DNA of 23,607 bases. Source: Desulfobacteraceae bacterium UBA2174. GTDB taxonomy: Bacteria > Desulfobacterota > Desulfobacteria > Desulfobacterales > UBA2174. The DNA is taken from assembly GCA_002327445.1 (NCBI GenBank), contig DCWA01000024.1, forward strand, positions 1 through 23,607, in the 5' to 3' direction. The notes beneath the pieces are model-generated. The model saw only the letters and a program-made list of their open reading frames with translations, searched no databases and was not told the DNA's origin. Below, piece by piece: positions 8,734 to 16,326 of this stretch. Position 1 is the stretch's first letter. Every line of letters begins with the position of its first letter. The translations under genes were made by a program, and so were the position numbers.

Positions 8734-8752
8734 CTATTAAAAATTTTAATAG
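8734..8752. repeat. Perfect 19-bp AT-rich palindrome in the fimT upstream region
   Basis: The sequence is CTATTAAAA, a single central A, then TTTTAATAG: two 9-base arms that are exact reverse complements. It sits in the AT-rich part of the 719-base gap between fimT (8490) and the VWA gene (9210), about 245 bases upstream of fimT. It could be a protein-binding site or part of a terminator. The rest of 8491-8775 shows no recognisable gene. Confidence 0.6.
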
Positions 8753-8885
8753 GCTTAAACTATTTTTATGTTTTTGTCATTCCTACAAGCACCTGCTTGC
8801 CGCGGTCATCCCGAGGAGCGCCATCCCTTTCCAGCAGTCATCCAGAGGAGTGCTATCCTCCCCACCGCTGTCTTTACGAGAGCAG

Positions 8886-8973
8886 CGACGAGGGATCTCC
8901 TTGAATCTGCTGGCATTTCCCGCTTGTATTCCTGACTGCGGATTCCTCTCTGACGCCCGGAATGACAGCGGGA
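8886..8973 (+). repeat. 88-bp dispersed repeat, copy A
   Basis: This unit starts CGACGAGGGATCTCC and ends near GGAATGACAGCGGG. It matches 9079-9166 over its full 88 bases with few differences and, inverted, 30-92. Short preceding pieces at about 8775-8870 carry GTCATCCCGAGGAG-like blocks. The translated frames of such repeats give SFRASERNPQSGIQ and similar strings, which are not real proteins. Confidence 0.85.
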
Positions 8974-9012
8974 AGAATGCGTCATCCCGAGGCACAACCT
9001 CTGTCATCTGGA

Positions 9013-9063
9013 GGAGCCCATGAACAACCCTCTGTCCGGGGAGTCCATGAACAACCCCCTGTC
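9013..9063 (+). repeat. Two 24-bp tandem repeat units
   Basis: Two near-identical 24-base units lie at 9013-9036 and 9040-9063, spaced 27 bases start to start, with two mismatches. Each has GGAG, then CCATGAACAACCC, then CTGTC. They lie between the two large dispersed-repeat copies and appear to be a local duplication within the repeat cluster. Confidence 0.75.
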
Positions 9064-9166
9064 ATCCCGAGGAGTTTACGACGAGGGATCTCCTTGAATC
9101 TACCGGCATTTCCCGCTTGTATTCCTGACTGCGGATTCCTCGCTGACGCTCGGAATGGCAGCGGGG
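9061..9166 (+). repeat. Dispersed repeat, copy B, with its GTCATCCCGAGGAG head
   Basis: The head at 9061-9090 is identical over 30 bases to 13123-13152. The body at 9079-9166 is the partner of copy A (8886-8973). A further GTTCGGAATGACACGGGGAGA piece follows at about 9173-9193. The element ends just before the stop codon of the minus-strand VWA gene at 9210. Confidence 0.85.
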
Positions 9167-9209
9167 AGAGGCGTTCGGAATGACACGGGGAGAAGAGGTT
9201 CGGCACTTT

Positions 9210-11900
9210 TCAGCGTGTCAGCCGCCCGTAAATCCGCAGGAGACGATCCGGCAACTCGCGCACCTCGCCGATCAGAGTGTGGTGAGCAGCGCCGTACAGG
9301 TCATCCAGACGGGCCTCGGCAGGCAGATTCACCGTGATGGCATGGACGTGAATCCCCTTGGCACGGGCCTCACTGATGGCCTGGCGGGTGTCGGCCACCG
9401 CGTAGTCGCCCTTGTAATCCATGTCGTTGGGGAAGCCGTCGCCCAGGACGATCAGCAGCCGCACCCGGGCCGGTTCGGCCGCCAACTGCCCCGTGGCGTG
9501 GCGGACGGCGGCCCCCATGCGCGTGGCCCGCTGTGGGGCTACGGCCGCAATGCGCCGGCGCAGGGCCTCGTCCGGCTCCTGGTCGAAATCCTTGATGTGG
9601 AAATAATCCACCCCGAGGCGGCCGTTGCCCGAGAAGCCGGCCAGGGCGAAGCGGTCGCCCACTACGGACAGTGCCTCGCAGAACAAGACGATGGCTTCCT
9701 TTTCCACCTCCACCACGGTCTGCCGGCTGCCGCGGACCCGGTTTCCCGTGCTGCGGGACAGATCCACCAGCAGCAGCACCGCCACGTCGCGCAAGCGCTT
9801 GATGCGCTTGATATAAAGCCGTTCTGAAGGCGTGACCCCGGCGCGGCGGTCCACTTCGGAGTCGATCAGCGCCCGGTAGTCGAACTCGTCCCCTTCGATC
9901 CAGGGCCGCAGGGTGGTGACGCCTTCGGGCCGCAGGAGTTCAAAGGCCCGCTGCATCCGTTTGACCAGTCCGTTGAAACGCACCAGGGTCTGACAGTAAA
10001 AATCCGGGGTTCCTTCCACGACTTGCCGGTCGACCACCCGGACGTGGTCGGCGAGGTAGCCGGCGGCCCTGAAATCCCACTCTGGATGCCAGGTCGCCGG
10101 TCCCGTGTCAGGGGCAGGGGAAGAGGCCAGGGCCGGGTCCGAACCGAGCAGCGCCTGCAGTTGCTCCAGGGTCAGCGGCGTCGTGCCGGGTTGCAGCGTA
10201 TCGGTATCGCTTTGCCGGATCAGGAGCACCAGATCCGCGGCGTCGAGCTTCCCCTTTTTCTCCAGCAGCCGGCGCACCAGGTCGCTGCGTCGCACTTGAA
10301 CGCCCCGGGTTTCAAGGCTTTGTTTGAGGCGGTTTGCCGATTTCAGCGCTTCCCGGTGCGCATCGCCGAAGAAGCCCGCTCTGACGCGCCATCCAAAAGG
10401 TGTTTGCAGCCGCTGTCGGTTGCTGCAAAGCGGCGCCACCATTGGATAGGCGGCTCGGGCCCAGGCGGCCGATGCTTCCACCGGTTTCCCCGCAGCCAGG
10501 AGAACATCGGTGTCTTCGAGTAGCGTGGCCAAGCCGGGAGGCAGCGGCATCGGGGAAGGGAAGGCGGACTCGAAAACCTGGCGTTCGTAAAACCAGGCCA
10601 GCAGCGAATCCGGCTCTGAGGACCGGATCTTCGCGGCCTCGGCCTGGAGGCGGGGACGACTGCGGCGCCAGAGGCCAGGGGATGACTTTCGCCACGCCGC
10701 GCAGAGGCGGGTCTGCTCGGCGATGGTAAAAAGATCTTCCGCCAGCGCCGGGTCCTCGAAGGAAGCGAAAAAACGCTCCAGGTCACTCAGCGCCGCATCC
10801 GCCTCAGATGTCGCTACAGCCGGCCCATCGAGTTTTTCCAGGTCGAAATCGTAGGTGCCGTGTTCCCAATAGCCGGCCTCGATGCGCAGCAGCAGCTTGA
10901 ACATCTCCACATTGGCGGCGTAATTCGATTCGAGATCGATTTCCTCCGGGAGATAGAGCCATGTCCCGTCGCTGCACACCACCGGCAGTGAGGGCAAGGT
11001 GCGGCGCCGGGCCTCGGCCAAATCCGCCAGGGACCGGATGGCCAGCCGGGAACCGGCGCGGGCCGCCAGGTAGCGGCCCAGGGCTGGGTGGATTTCCGCC
11101 AGGGCCGCCACGCGCTGCAGGGCCCGGCGGGCATCGCGGCCAGCCCGGGTCTTGAGCGCCAGCATGCGCCGGCCGAATCCGGGGTGACGACGCCACTTGG
11201 CCAGGGCTTGGGTGATGAACTGGTCCAGGGCACGGGGGTCGAGAATCCCCAGCCCGTCGGCAAGACCGTCGAGAAAGTCATCGGCCAGGCGGAAGTCGGC
11301 CTCGACCACCCGGCGGAGCTGCTCAAGCTGGGCCGGGCGTCGCGACGCGGGCAGTTGCAAGGCCGCCGCCGGGAGCAGATGGCTCAGGTGAAGGCTTTGA
11401 TTGTAGGTTAAATCCCGGTCGAAGGCCGTGTCCAACAGCTTCAGGAAAGCTTCAGCGGCCAGTTGCTCCCCCTGCCGCAGCAGGGCGGAAAGGGCTTCAA
11501 GGGGCCGCTTGAGGGTGTAGATTCCCTTGCCGCGCAAAATTTGAACGGTGGCGTTCAGGTGGTCCAGAAAGCGAGGCGTGGCCCAACGGATCGCCGGGAC
11601 GAGAAATTCGGCTGTCAACTGCCCCAGTTCAGGGCCATGGGCTGCGGCCGCTTGCACTTCTCGCCAGAAGCGTTCCATGCCTTCAGGGGTCGAATGGGCC
11701 AGCAACTCGGCGCCGCCCAAGGCCACCGTCCGGCCCAGAGGCTCGGAGATGGATACGGCCCGGAAGATTTCCTCTACCAACCGTTCAAGATCGGACGGCG
11801 CCGGGGGAGAGAGCCCCTCGGCCAGCTTGACGGTCACCGCCCGGGCCAACTCGGGGTCCAGGACGGCCAGGCGTTCCAGGGACGTTTCTGAGGCGTGCAT
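9210..11900 (-). CDS. cbbO: CbbO/NorD-type VWA domain protein
   Basis: This is an 896-aa protein if it starts at the ATG at 11900. The open frame extends far upstream into cbbQ, but there the translation is Arg/Pro/Gly-rich out-of-frame sequence, so that part is not coding. The N-terminal 700 or so residues are mostly helical and Leu/Ala-rich. The C-terminal about 190 residues are a VWA domain with a complete MIDAS: DLSRST near residue 712, the Thr of RATRMG, and the Asp in VLGDGFPND. CbbO and NorD work with the MoxR ATPase CbbQ/NorQ as an activase or metal-insertion chaperone; the VWA domain contacts the target enzyme. It lies 53 bases after the cbbQ stop. The start has no good ribosome site. 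At 896 aa it is longer than typical NorD or CbbO proteins. The target enzyme is unknown, as no RubisCO or NO reductase is nearby. Confidence 0.82.
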   Translation of the reverse strand: MHASETSLERLAVLDPELARAVTVKLAEGLSPPAPSDLERLVEEIFRAVSISEPLGRTVALGGAELLAHSTPEGMERFWREVQAAAAHGPELGQLTAEFLVPAIRWATPRFLDHLNATVQILRGKGIYTLKRPLEALSALLRQGEQLAAEAFLKLLDTAFDRDLTYNQSLHLSHLLPAAALQLPASRRPAQLEQLRRVVEADFRLADDFLDGLADGLGILDPRALDQFITQALAKWRRHPGFGRRMLALKTRAGRDARRALQRVAALAEIHPALGRYLAARAGSRLAIRSLADLAEARRRTLPSLPVVCSDGTWLYLPEEIDLESNYAANVEMFKLLLRIEAGYWEHGTYDFDLEKLDGPAVATSEADAALSDLERFFASFEDPALAEDLFTIAEQTRLCAAWRKSSPGLWRRSRPRLQAEAAKIRSSEPDSLLAWFYERQVFESAFPSPMPLPPGLATLLEDTDVLLAAGKPVEASAAWARAAYPMVAPLCSNRQRLQTPFGWRVRAGFFGDAHREALKSANRLKQSLETRGVQVRRSDLVRRLLEKKGKLDAADLVLLIRQSDTDTLQPGTTPLTLEQLQALLGSDPALASSPAPDTGPATWHPEWDFRAAGYLADHVRVVDRQVVEGTPDFYCQTLVRFNGLVKRMQRAFELLRPEGVTTLRPWIEGDEFDYRALIDSEVDRRAGVTPSERLYIKRIKRLRDVAVLLLVDLSRSTGNRVRGSRQTVVEVEKEAIVLFCEALSVVGDRFALAGFSGNGRLGVDYFHIKDFDQEPDEALRRRIAAVAPQRATRMGAAVRHATGQLAAEPARVRLLIVLGDGFPNDMDYKGDYAVADTRQAISEARAKGIHVHAITVNLPAEARLDDLYGAAHHTLIGEVRELPDRLLRIYGRLTR

Positions 11901-11953
11901 GCGGATGAGAACGCTTTCGCTGGATCCGAAGGCCTGTGCCTTCGCCAGCTTGC

Positions 11954-12769
11954 TTAAAAACTGTCGGCGATCAGGTCGTTGAGGGTTTCCAGGAGCCGGT
12001 CGTCGTCGGTGAGCGGCTGGCTGACGGCCATGCGGCAGGCCTCGGCCGGCGCGATGCCCCCTGCCATGAGGCGGGCCGCATAGATCAGCAGTCGCGTGCT
12101 GGCGCCTTCGGCCAACCCGTGCTCCCGGATGCCGCGGATCCGGGTGCCCAGGTCCACCAGTTGGCGGGCGACCTCGGAGGACACGGCCCCTTCCCGGGCG
12201 ACGATGCGCGCTTCCCGTTCCGGGTCCGGATAATCGAAATCCAGGGCCACGAAGCGCTGCCGGGTGCTTTGTTTCAGGTCTTTGAGCACCGACTGGTACC
12301 CCGGATTGTAGGAGATCACCATCATGAAATCGGGATGGGCCGGAACGATTTCGCCTTTCTTGTCGATGGTGAGCAGCCGGCGGTCGTCGGTGAGGGGATG
12401 GATCACGACGGTGGTGTCCTTGCGGGCCTCGACGATTTCGTCCAGGTAGCAGATCGCGCCCATGCGCACCGCCCGGCTCAGAGGCCCGTCGCTCCAGACG
12501 GTCTGCCCGTCTCTGAGAAGGTAGCGGCCCACCAGGTCCGAGGCGAACAGGTCTTCGTGGCAGGCCACCGTCACCAATGGCAGCCCCAGATGCCATGCCA
12601 TGTGGCGCACGAAACGGGTCTTGCCGCAGCCGGTGGGGCCTTTGAGCATTACCGGCAGGCGGGCGTTGTAGGCCGCTTCGAAAAGCTCCACCTCGCGGCC
12701 GGAGGCCAGGTAGAAAGGTTCGGTGCGGATCCGGTATGGCTCGGCTTCGATGCCGTGGAAATGGGTCAT
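11954..12769 (-). CDS. cbbQ: CbbQ/NirQ/NorQ-type MoxR AAA+ ATPase
   Basis: This 271-aa ATPase has Walker A GPTGCGKT at 44-51, Walker B ICYLDE ending at 110-111, sensor-1 Asn155 in VISYNPGYQ, and a QSTRQRF segment (168-173) holding likely arginine fingers. The C-terminal lid (about 190-271) has the CbbQ_C pattern GASTRLLIYAARLMAGG. Such proteins form hexamers that use ATP to remodel a target enzyme with a VWA partner, here encoded next. Known targets are RubisCO (CbbQO), nitric oxide reductase (NorQD) and gas vesicles (GvpN). GGGAGG about 10 bases before the ATG supports the start, and a sigma70-like promoter lies just upstream. The family is clear; the choice between Cbb and Nor naming is not. 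Confidence 0.9.
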   Translation of the reverse strand: MTHFHGIEAEPYRIRTEPFYLASGREVELFEAAYNARLPVMLKGPTGCGKTRFVRHMAWHLGLPLVTVACHEDLFASDLVGRYLLRDGQTVWSDGPLSRAVRMGAICYLDEIVEARKDTTVVIHPLTDDRRLLTIDKKGEIVPAHPDFMMVISYNPGYQSVLKDLKQSTRQRFVALDFDYPDPEREARIVAREGAVSSEVARQLVDLGTRIRGIREHGLAEGASTRLLIYAARLMAGGIAPAEACRMAVSQPLTDDDRLLETLNDLIADSF

Positions 12770-12800
12770 GGCAACGGCGCCTCCCAGACGCCTCGGGCGC

Positions 12801-12831
12801 TTAGATTAGATTTGACGCCCTGGCGTGTCAA
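12801..12831 (-). promoter_or_regulatory. Candidate promoter of cbbQ
   Basis: On the minus strand a perfect -35 TTGACA (12826-12831) is followed by TAATCT at 17-base spacing (12803-12808), or by TCTAAT at 15-base spacing (12805-12810). The start of transcription would lie about 25 bases before the cbbQ ATG. An imperfect dyad, TTGACACGCC-AG-GGCGTCAA, overlaps the -35 box and could be an operator. Confidence 0.45.
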
Positions 12832-12851
12832 TCGGGAACACGGTTGCCACA

Positions 12852-13008
12852 AGATCCCTCGTCGCCATGCTGCTCCTCGGGATGACAGGAGGAGAGGCGG
12901 TCCTCGGGATGACAGGGAGAGGGCCTCTGCCAGTTTCTTGTCGAATGTCACCGTTTCCCGCCGATCTTCTCAACGGCGGATCCTCTCTGACGTTCGGAAT
13001 GACACGGG
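12852..13008 (+). repeat. Degenerate cluster of dispersed-repeat fragments
   Basis: Fragments include AGATCCCTCGTCG...CTCCTCGGGATGACAGG (about 12852-12890), a second TCCTCGGGATGACAGGGAGAG (about 12900-12921), and GCGGATCCTCTCTGACGTTCGGAATGACACGGG (12976-13008). The last matches the tail of the 88-bp unit. No gene is supported between 12770 and 13360. Confidence 0.7.
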
Positions 13009-13084
13009 AAAATTCAAGTGTCAAATGAGCTAAAGTGAAGGAATCCTGGCAGTTATATAAAAACCGGAGCGAAGCGACTCCATC

Positions 13085-13114
13085 ATTTTAGTCACTCATA
13101 ATTTTAGTCACTCA
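13085..13114 (+). repeat. 14-bp direct repeat pair
   Basis: ATTTTAGTCACTCA occurs exactly at 13085-13098 and again at 13101-13114, a 16-base period. It lies in the gap between cbbQ and the GntR gene, just before the dispersed-repeat copy at 13123. Confidence 0.7.
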
Positions 13115-13122
13115 GAAAAGGT

Positions 13123-13152
13123 GTCATCCCGAGGAGTTTACGACGAGGGATC
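13123..13152 (+). repeat. 30-bp copy of the dispersed-repeat head
   Basis: All 30 bases match 9061-9090 exactly, from GTCATCCCGAGG to CGACGAGGGATC. The body of the 88-bp unit is missing here; the sequence diverges right after GGGATC. Confidence 0.85.
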
Positions 13153-13263
13153 GGCAGTCAAAAACACCGGCGGGAGGAGGGCCTAAACCAGAATAAATCC
13201 CTCGCAATCTCAATAAGATGATCGCAAAACTTGGGCGGGGCCGTGGAATATCGCATCTGCATA

Positions 13264-13296
13264 CTTGACATATATTTTGAATATACCTTATGTAAG
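13264..13296 (+). promoter_or_regulatory. Candidate promoter/operator of the gntR-AOR-TRAP-pxp operon
   Basis: A perfect TTGACA (13265-13270) is followed by a perfect dyad TATATT-TTG-AATATA (13271-13285). A second, outer dyad pairs CTTGACATA (13264-13272) with TATGTAAG (13289-13296), one base short. The -10 box is not clear (TTATGT at 17-base spacing is poor). The nested symmetry about 70 bases before the GntR gene fits an operator bound by the GntR protein itself. Confidence 0.4.
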
Positions 13297-13360
13297 CACC
13301 TAATTTCGGGTGTTCCACAGTACCTGATTTTCGCCCCGACGCGCCTGCGGACAAATTCGT

Positions 13361-14044
13361 ATGATCAAACCCGATTCAATACCCAAGCGCCTTCTCTGCG
13401 ATGTCGCCTTCGACGAGATCAACCGGCGCATCATCACCATGCATTATGGCCAGGGGCAGACTCTCCACGAAAAACAACTCATGGCGGAACTGGGTATCGG
13501 GCGCACGCCCATCCGAGAAGCCTTGCCGCGTCTGGCGGCTTGCGGGATCCTCGATTCCCAGCCCAACGGGGCCTGGACGGTGCAGCCGATCACCTTGCAG
13601 CACATCAAGGCCATCTTCGAGGCCCTGGAAATCATGGAAATGGGCGTCATCGGGCTGGCCATGCGCCACGATCCGGCCGCGGTCCTGGAACAAATGGAAA
13701 AGGCCAAGGACGAAGTGGACACGGCCATCGCCGCCGGCGATACATTGGCGCTGGTGGAGGCCAACCACTGTTTTCACATGCATTTCTACGAAGCGGCGCA
13801 CAACGAGTACCTCGTCCACGGCCTGCGGCGCATCCGCTTCGAGACCAAACGCCTCGCCTACATCTCCTACAGTCACAACCCCATGCAGGTCGATGCGCTG
13901 GCGGCGCATCACCAGACGGTGAAGGGAGAGCACGCGGTCATGATTCAGCAGTTGGCCGCCAAGAATGAAGAAGGCTTGCGCCAGACTTGCCGTGCGCACA
14001 TCGCGGCCTTTCGTGAACGGATCATCCGCTACCTGAGTTCCTGA
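13361..14044 (+). CDS. GntR family regulator, FCD subfamily
   Basis: This 227-aa regulator has an N-terminal winged helix (about residues 10-77) with the typical ELGIGRTPIREALPRLAACGIL recognition segment (GRTPIREAL at 47-55). A C-terminal all-helical FCD ligand domain spans about 85-222. Likely metal or ligand contacts are Asn135, His139, His191 and His213, where FCD proteins usually have Asp/Asn-His-His-His. FCD regulators bind small carboxylates and usually control the adjacent catabolic operon, which fits the TRAP transporter and oxoprolinase genes downstream. The gene begins the plus-strand operon, 31 bases before the AOR gene. The ribosome site is weak. Its effector may be the imported acid, by inference from context. 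Confidence 0.9.
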   Translation: MIKPDSIPKRLLCDVAFDEINRRIITMHYGQGQTLHEKQLMAELGIGRTPIREALPRLAACGILDSQPNGAWTVQPITLQHIKAIFEALEIMEMGVIGLAMRHDPAAVLEQMEKAKDEVDTAIAAGDTLALVEANHCFHMHFYEAAHNEYLVHGLRRIRFETKRLAYISYSHNPMQVDALAAHHQTVKGEHAVMIQQLAAKNEEGLRQTCRAHIAAFRERIIRYLSS

Positions 14045-14075
14045 CGGACGCTCTGGCGAAGAAGGATTTCTCGAC

Positions 14076-16007
14076 ATGCCCCACGGCCGCACCGGAAAAA
14101 TGCTCTGGGTCGATCTGACGGCCGGAATCTGCCGCATCCAGGCCCATGACGGCTCACCGGCCTTCATCGGCGGCCGGGGCATCAATCAGCGCCTGCTCTT
14201 CGATCTTCAGCCCGAGGGCCGCGACGGCCTCCACCCGGATAGTCCCGTCCTGCTTTCCGCCGGCCCCCTGGTGGGCACCCTGGTGCCCGGAGCCTGCCGT
14301 CTGGCAGTGGATTTTCGCAACATCGTCACCGGCGGAGTCGGCTCGGCCAACCTGGGCGGGCATTTCGCCGCCGAGATGAAGTTTGCCGGCTTCGACCAGA
14401 TCGTGATCCGGGGGCGCTCCCCCCGGCCGGTCTACCTGCTGGTCAGCCCTGAAACCGTGGCCCTGCGCGATGCCACCACCATTTGGGGCCTGGACACCTG
14501 GGAGACGGAAAACCGCATCAAGCGCCTGGAAAACGAGCCGCGCCTCAAGACCGTGAGCATCGGCCCGGCCGGGGAAAACGGCGTGCGTTTCGCCTGCCTC
14601 ATCGGGGACCGGGGCCGGGCCGCGGGCTACGGCGGCAGCGGGGCGATCTTCGGCGCCAAACGTCTCAAGGCGATTGCCGTGCGCGGCGGCCTGCCGGTCA
14701 CCGTGGCCCGGCCCGAAGCCCTGCTGGACGAACTGATGCGCTTTAACCGCGAAACGATCGAAACCAGCGACTTCGTCCGCATCCACCGCCAGGGCGGGAC
14801 CCTGGCCGCCTACCTGCGGCCCGGAGAAAACCGGCCCCACGCCGTATGCAACATGAGCGGCGCCTTCTGGGACAACGCCTCCATCGCCGCCGTCGATCGG
14901 GCCGTCTTCGACCAGCGCTCTCTGGTTCGGCGCCACGCCTGCTTCGCCTGCCCGGTCTACTGCAGCGCCGTCTACCGCACGGGCGACCGGGTCTGCGAAG
15001 GGCTCCAGGCCAATTCCTGGCGCGCCTTCGCCTCGAACCTGCGCATCACCGATCCGGAAATGGTCATGCGCCTGCACGCCCTGGCCAACCGCTACGGCCT
15101 GGACGGGGACCACACCTCGGCGGTGCTGGCCTGGGCCGTGGAATGCTTTCAAGAAGGAATCATCGGCCGCAACGACACCGGCGGGATGGAACTGAACTGG
15201 GGCGATGGAGACCCCCTGATCCGGCTCATGGGACAGATCGTCGAAGGCACCGGGTTGGGCGCCGTGCTGGCCAAGGGACTGGATGCCGCAGCCGGCGAGA
15301 TCGGCCGCGACAGCCGGCGCCTGGCAATCACAGCCCACGGCAACGCCCTGATGGAGGCGGCCATGCGCTCGCACAAGGCCTGGGCCCTGGGCATCGTCAC
15401 CAGCACCAAGGGCGGCGGGCACCTGCGCGGGGCTCCGGCCGTGGAAGCCCGGCGCATCCCCCCGGAGGTCAGCCGGGCCTGCTTCGGCATCGGCGACATC
15501 CAGGACCCCACGGCCTATGAAAACAAGGGCCAACTGGTCACCTGGTACGAAAACTACAAGGGCGTGGTGGACATGACCGGCCTGTGCTACCTGCCGTCGA
15601 TGTGGATGGAGTTGGGCCTGTTCACCCCCGAGCAGATCGCCCGATTTCACAGTCTGGTCACCGGCGGCGAGCAAACGGCCGCCGATCTGATGCAAGCGGG
15701 TGCCCGGCTGCAGACCCTGGAGCACCTGTTCAACATCCTGCACGCCGGCTTCGGCCGCAAGGACGTGCGGGTGCCGGAAAAACTGGCGCGCATCCCGGTG
15801 GACCGCGGCCCGTTCGCCGGCCAGCGGTTGGAGCCGCAAGGCTGGGAGCGGATGCTCGACGACTACTACCTGGCCCACGGTTACGATGCGGCCAGCGGAT
15901 GGCCGACGGTCGAGCGGCTGGAAGCACTCGGCCTGACCGAGGCCGGACGTCGCCTGGCGGCCGCGGGGATCGACTTGCCTTCAGCCGGCGGCCCTGCCAT
16001 GATGTAA
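14076..16007 (+). CDS. Aldehyde ferredoxin oxidoreductase family tungsten enzyme
   Basis: This 643-aa enzyme belongs to the AOR family, which uses a tungsten-bis-pterin cofactor and one [4Fe-4S] cluster to interconvert aldehydes and carboxylic acids with ferredoxin. All four cluster Cys are visible: C289, C292 and C296 in HACFACPVYCSA, and C504 in DMTGLCYLPS, close to the spacing of the Pyrococcus enzyme. Cofactor-binding segments include GGRGINQRLLF near the start, SIGPAGEN near 163, and GYGGSGAIFGAKRLKAIAV near 185-204. AAGGA about 9 bases upstream supports the start. The next gene, 8 bases away, is an 8-Cys ferredoxin, the expected electron partner. The substrate cannot be told from sequence. 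Related AOR-like proteins include BamB of class II benzoyl-CoA reductase, but the other Bam subunits are absent here. Confidence 0.93.
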   Translation: MPHGRTGKMLWVDLTAGICRIQAHDGSPAFIGGRGINQRLLFDLQPEGRDGLHPDSPVLLSAGPLVGTLVPGACRLAVDFRNIVTGGVGSANLGGHFAAEMKFAGFDQIVIRGRSPRPVYLLVSPETVALRDATTIWGLDTWETENRIKRLENEPRLKTVSIGPAGENGVRFACLIGDRGRAAGYGGSGAIFGAKRLKAIAVRGGLPVTVARPEALLDELMRFNRETIETSDFVRIHRQGGTLAAYLRPGENRPHAVCNMSGAFWDNASIAAVDRAVFDQRSLVRRHACFACPVYCSAVYRTGDRVCEGLQANSWRAFASNLRITDPEMVMRLHALANRYGLDGDHTSAVLAWAVECFQEGIIGRNDTGGMELNWGDGDPLIRLMGQIVEGTGLGAVLAKGLDAAAGEIGRDSRRLAITAHGNALMEAAMRSHKAWALGIVTSTKGGGHLRGAPAVEARRIPPEVSRACFGIGDIQDPTAYENKGQLVTWYENYKGVVDMTGLCYLPSMWMELGLFTPEQIARFHSLVTGGEQTAADLMQAGARLQTLEHLFNILHAGFGRKDVRVPEKLARIPVDRGPFAGQRLEPQGWERMLDDYYLAHGYDAASGWPTVERLEALGLTEAGRRLAAAGIDLPSAGGPAMM

Positions 16008-16015
16008 GAGGCCCC

Positions 16016-16243
16016 ATGTCCATAACCGTCGATAGCCGTCGCTGCGTCGGATGCCGGCTTTGCGAACTGGCCTGTTCCCTGGCGCGCTGCGGCCGGTTCA
16101 ACCCGGATCAGGCCGCCATCCGTATCATTTTCGAAGATGACGGGACCCTGACCATTGCCATCACCGAGGCGTGCCTCGCCTGCCGCCGGCCCTTGTGTGC
16201 CGCGTTTTGTCCGGTGGGGGCCATCGTCAGCGGCGAAAATTGA
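16016..16243 (+). CDS. Small 2[4Fe-4S] ferredoxin, partner of the AOR
   Basis: This 75-aa protein has two cluster motifs: CVGCRLCELAC (Cys 10, 13, 16, 20) and CLACRRPLCAAFCP near the C-terminus. The second pattern, C-x2-C-x4-C-x3-CP, is that of the HycB/DmsB-like electron carriers often encoded next to AOR genes. GAGG lies 4 bases before the ATG, which follows the AOR stop by 8 bases, so the two are probably translated together. It likely carries electrons between the AOR and the central ferredoxin pool in the cytoplasm. There is no signal peptide or membrane segment. Confidence 0.88.
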   Translation: MSITVDSRRCVGCRLCELACSLARCGRFNPDQAAIRIIFEDDGTLTIAITEACLACRRPLCAAFCPVGAIVSGEN

Positions 16244-16326
16244 AACTTTTGCACCACCGGGAGCAAACCGCGGTCGGCAGAGGGGCCGGCCGCCATCGAG
16301 CACTCCATCCACAGAAAGGGCCAAAC

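Noticed and set aside
8775..9195. CRISPR array
   Set aside because: The repeats are long, irregular in spacing and dispersed over the window in both orientations; there are no uniform spacers and no cas genes.
8783..9206. Several small open frames giving SFRASERNPQSGIQAGN-like peptides
   Set aside because: They are translations of the dispersed repeat, recur on both strands, and lack ribosome sites and homology to proteins.
11954..12596. Continuous open frame extending the VWA gene upstream through cbbQ
   Set aside because: The translation there is Arg/Pro/Gly-rich with no motif, while the other frame encodes a complete CbbQ ATPase with Walker A and B. The VWA gene is started at 11900 instead.
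11936..13033. Plus-strand open frame of 365 codons opposite cbbQ
   Set aside because: It runs through the antisense of cbbQ and into the repeat cluster, ending in strings such as RHAAPRDDRRRGGPRDDRERA that come from the dispersed repeat.
14154..15878. Long minus-strand open frame of 574 codons opposite the AOR gene
   Set aside because: High GC at the third codon position leaves the antisense frame open. The plus strand has all AOR motifs; the antisense protein is low-complexity Gly/Ala/His/Gln-rich.
14076..16243. Class II benzoyl-CoA reductase BamBC
   Set aside because: The AOR and ferredoxin resemble BamB and BamC only at family level. None of the other Bam subunits are present, and the operon is linked to TRAP and Pxp genes.
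16171..16326. N-terminal extension of dctP from 16171
   Set aside because: It overlaps the ferredoxin gene out of frame. A ribosome site and a signal peptide begin at 16327.
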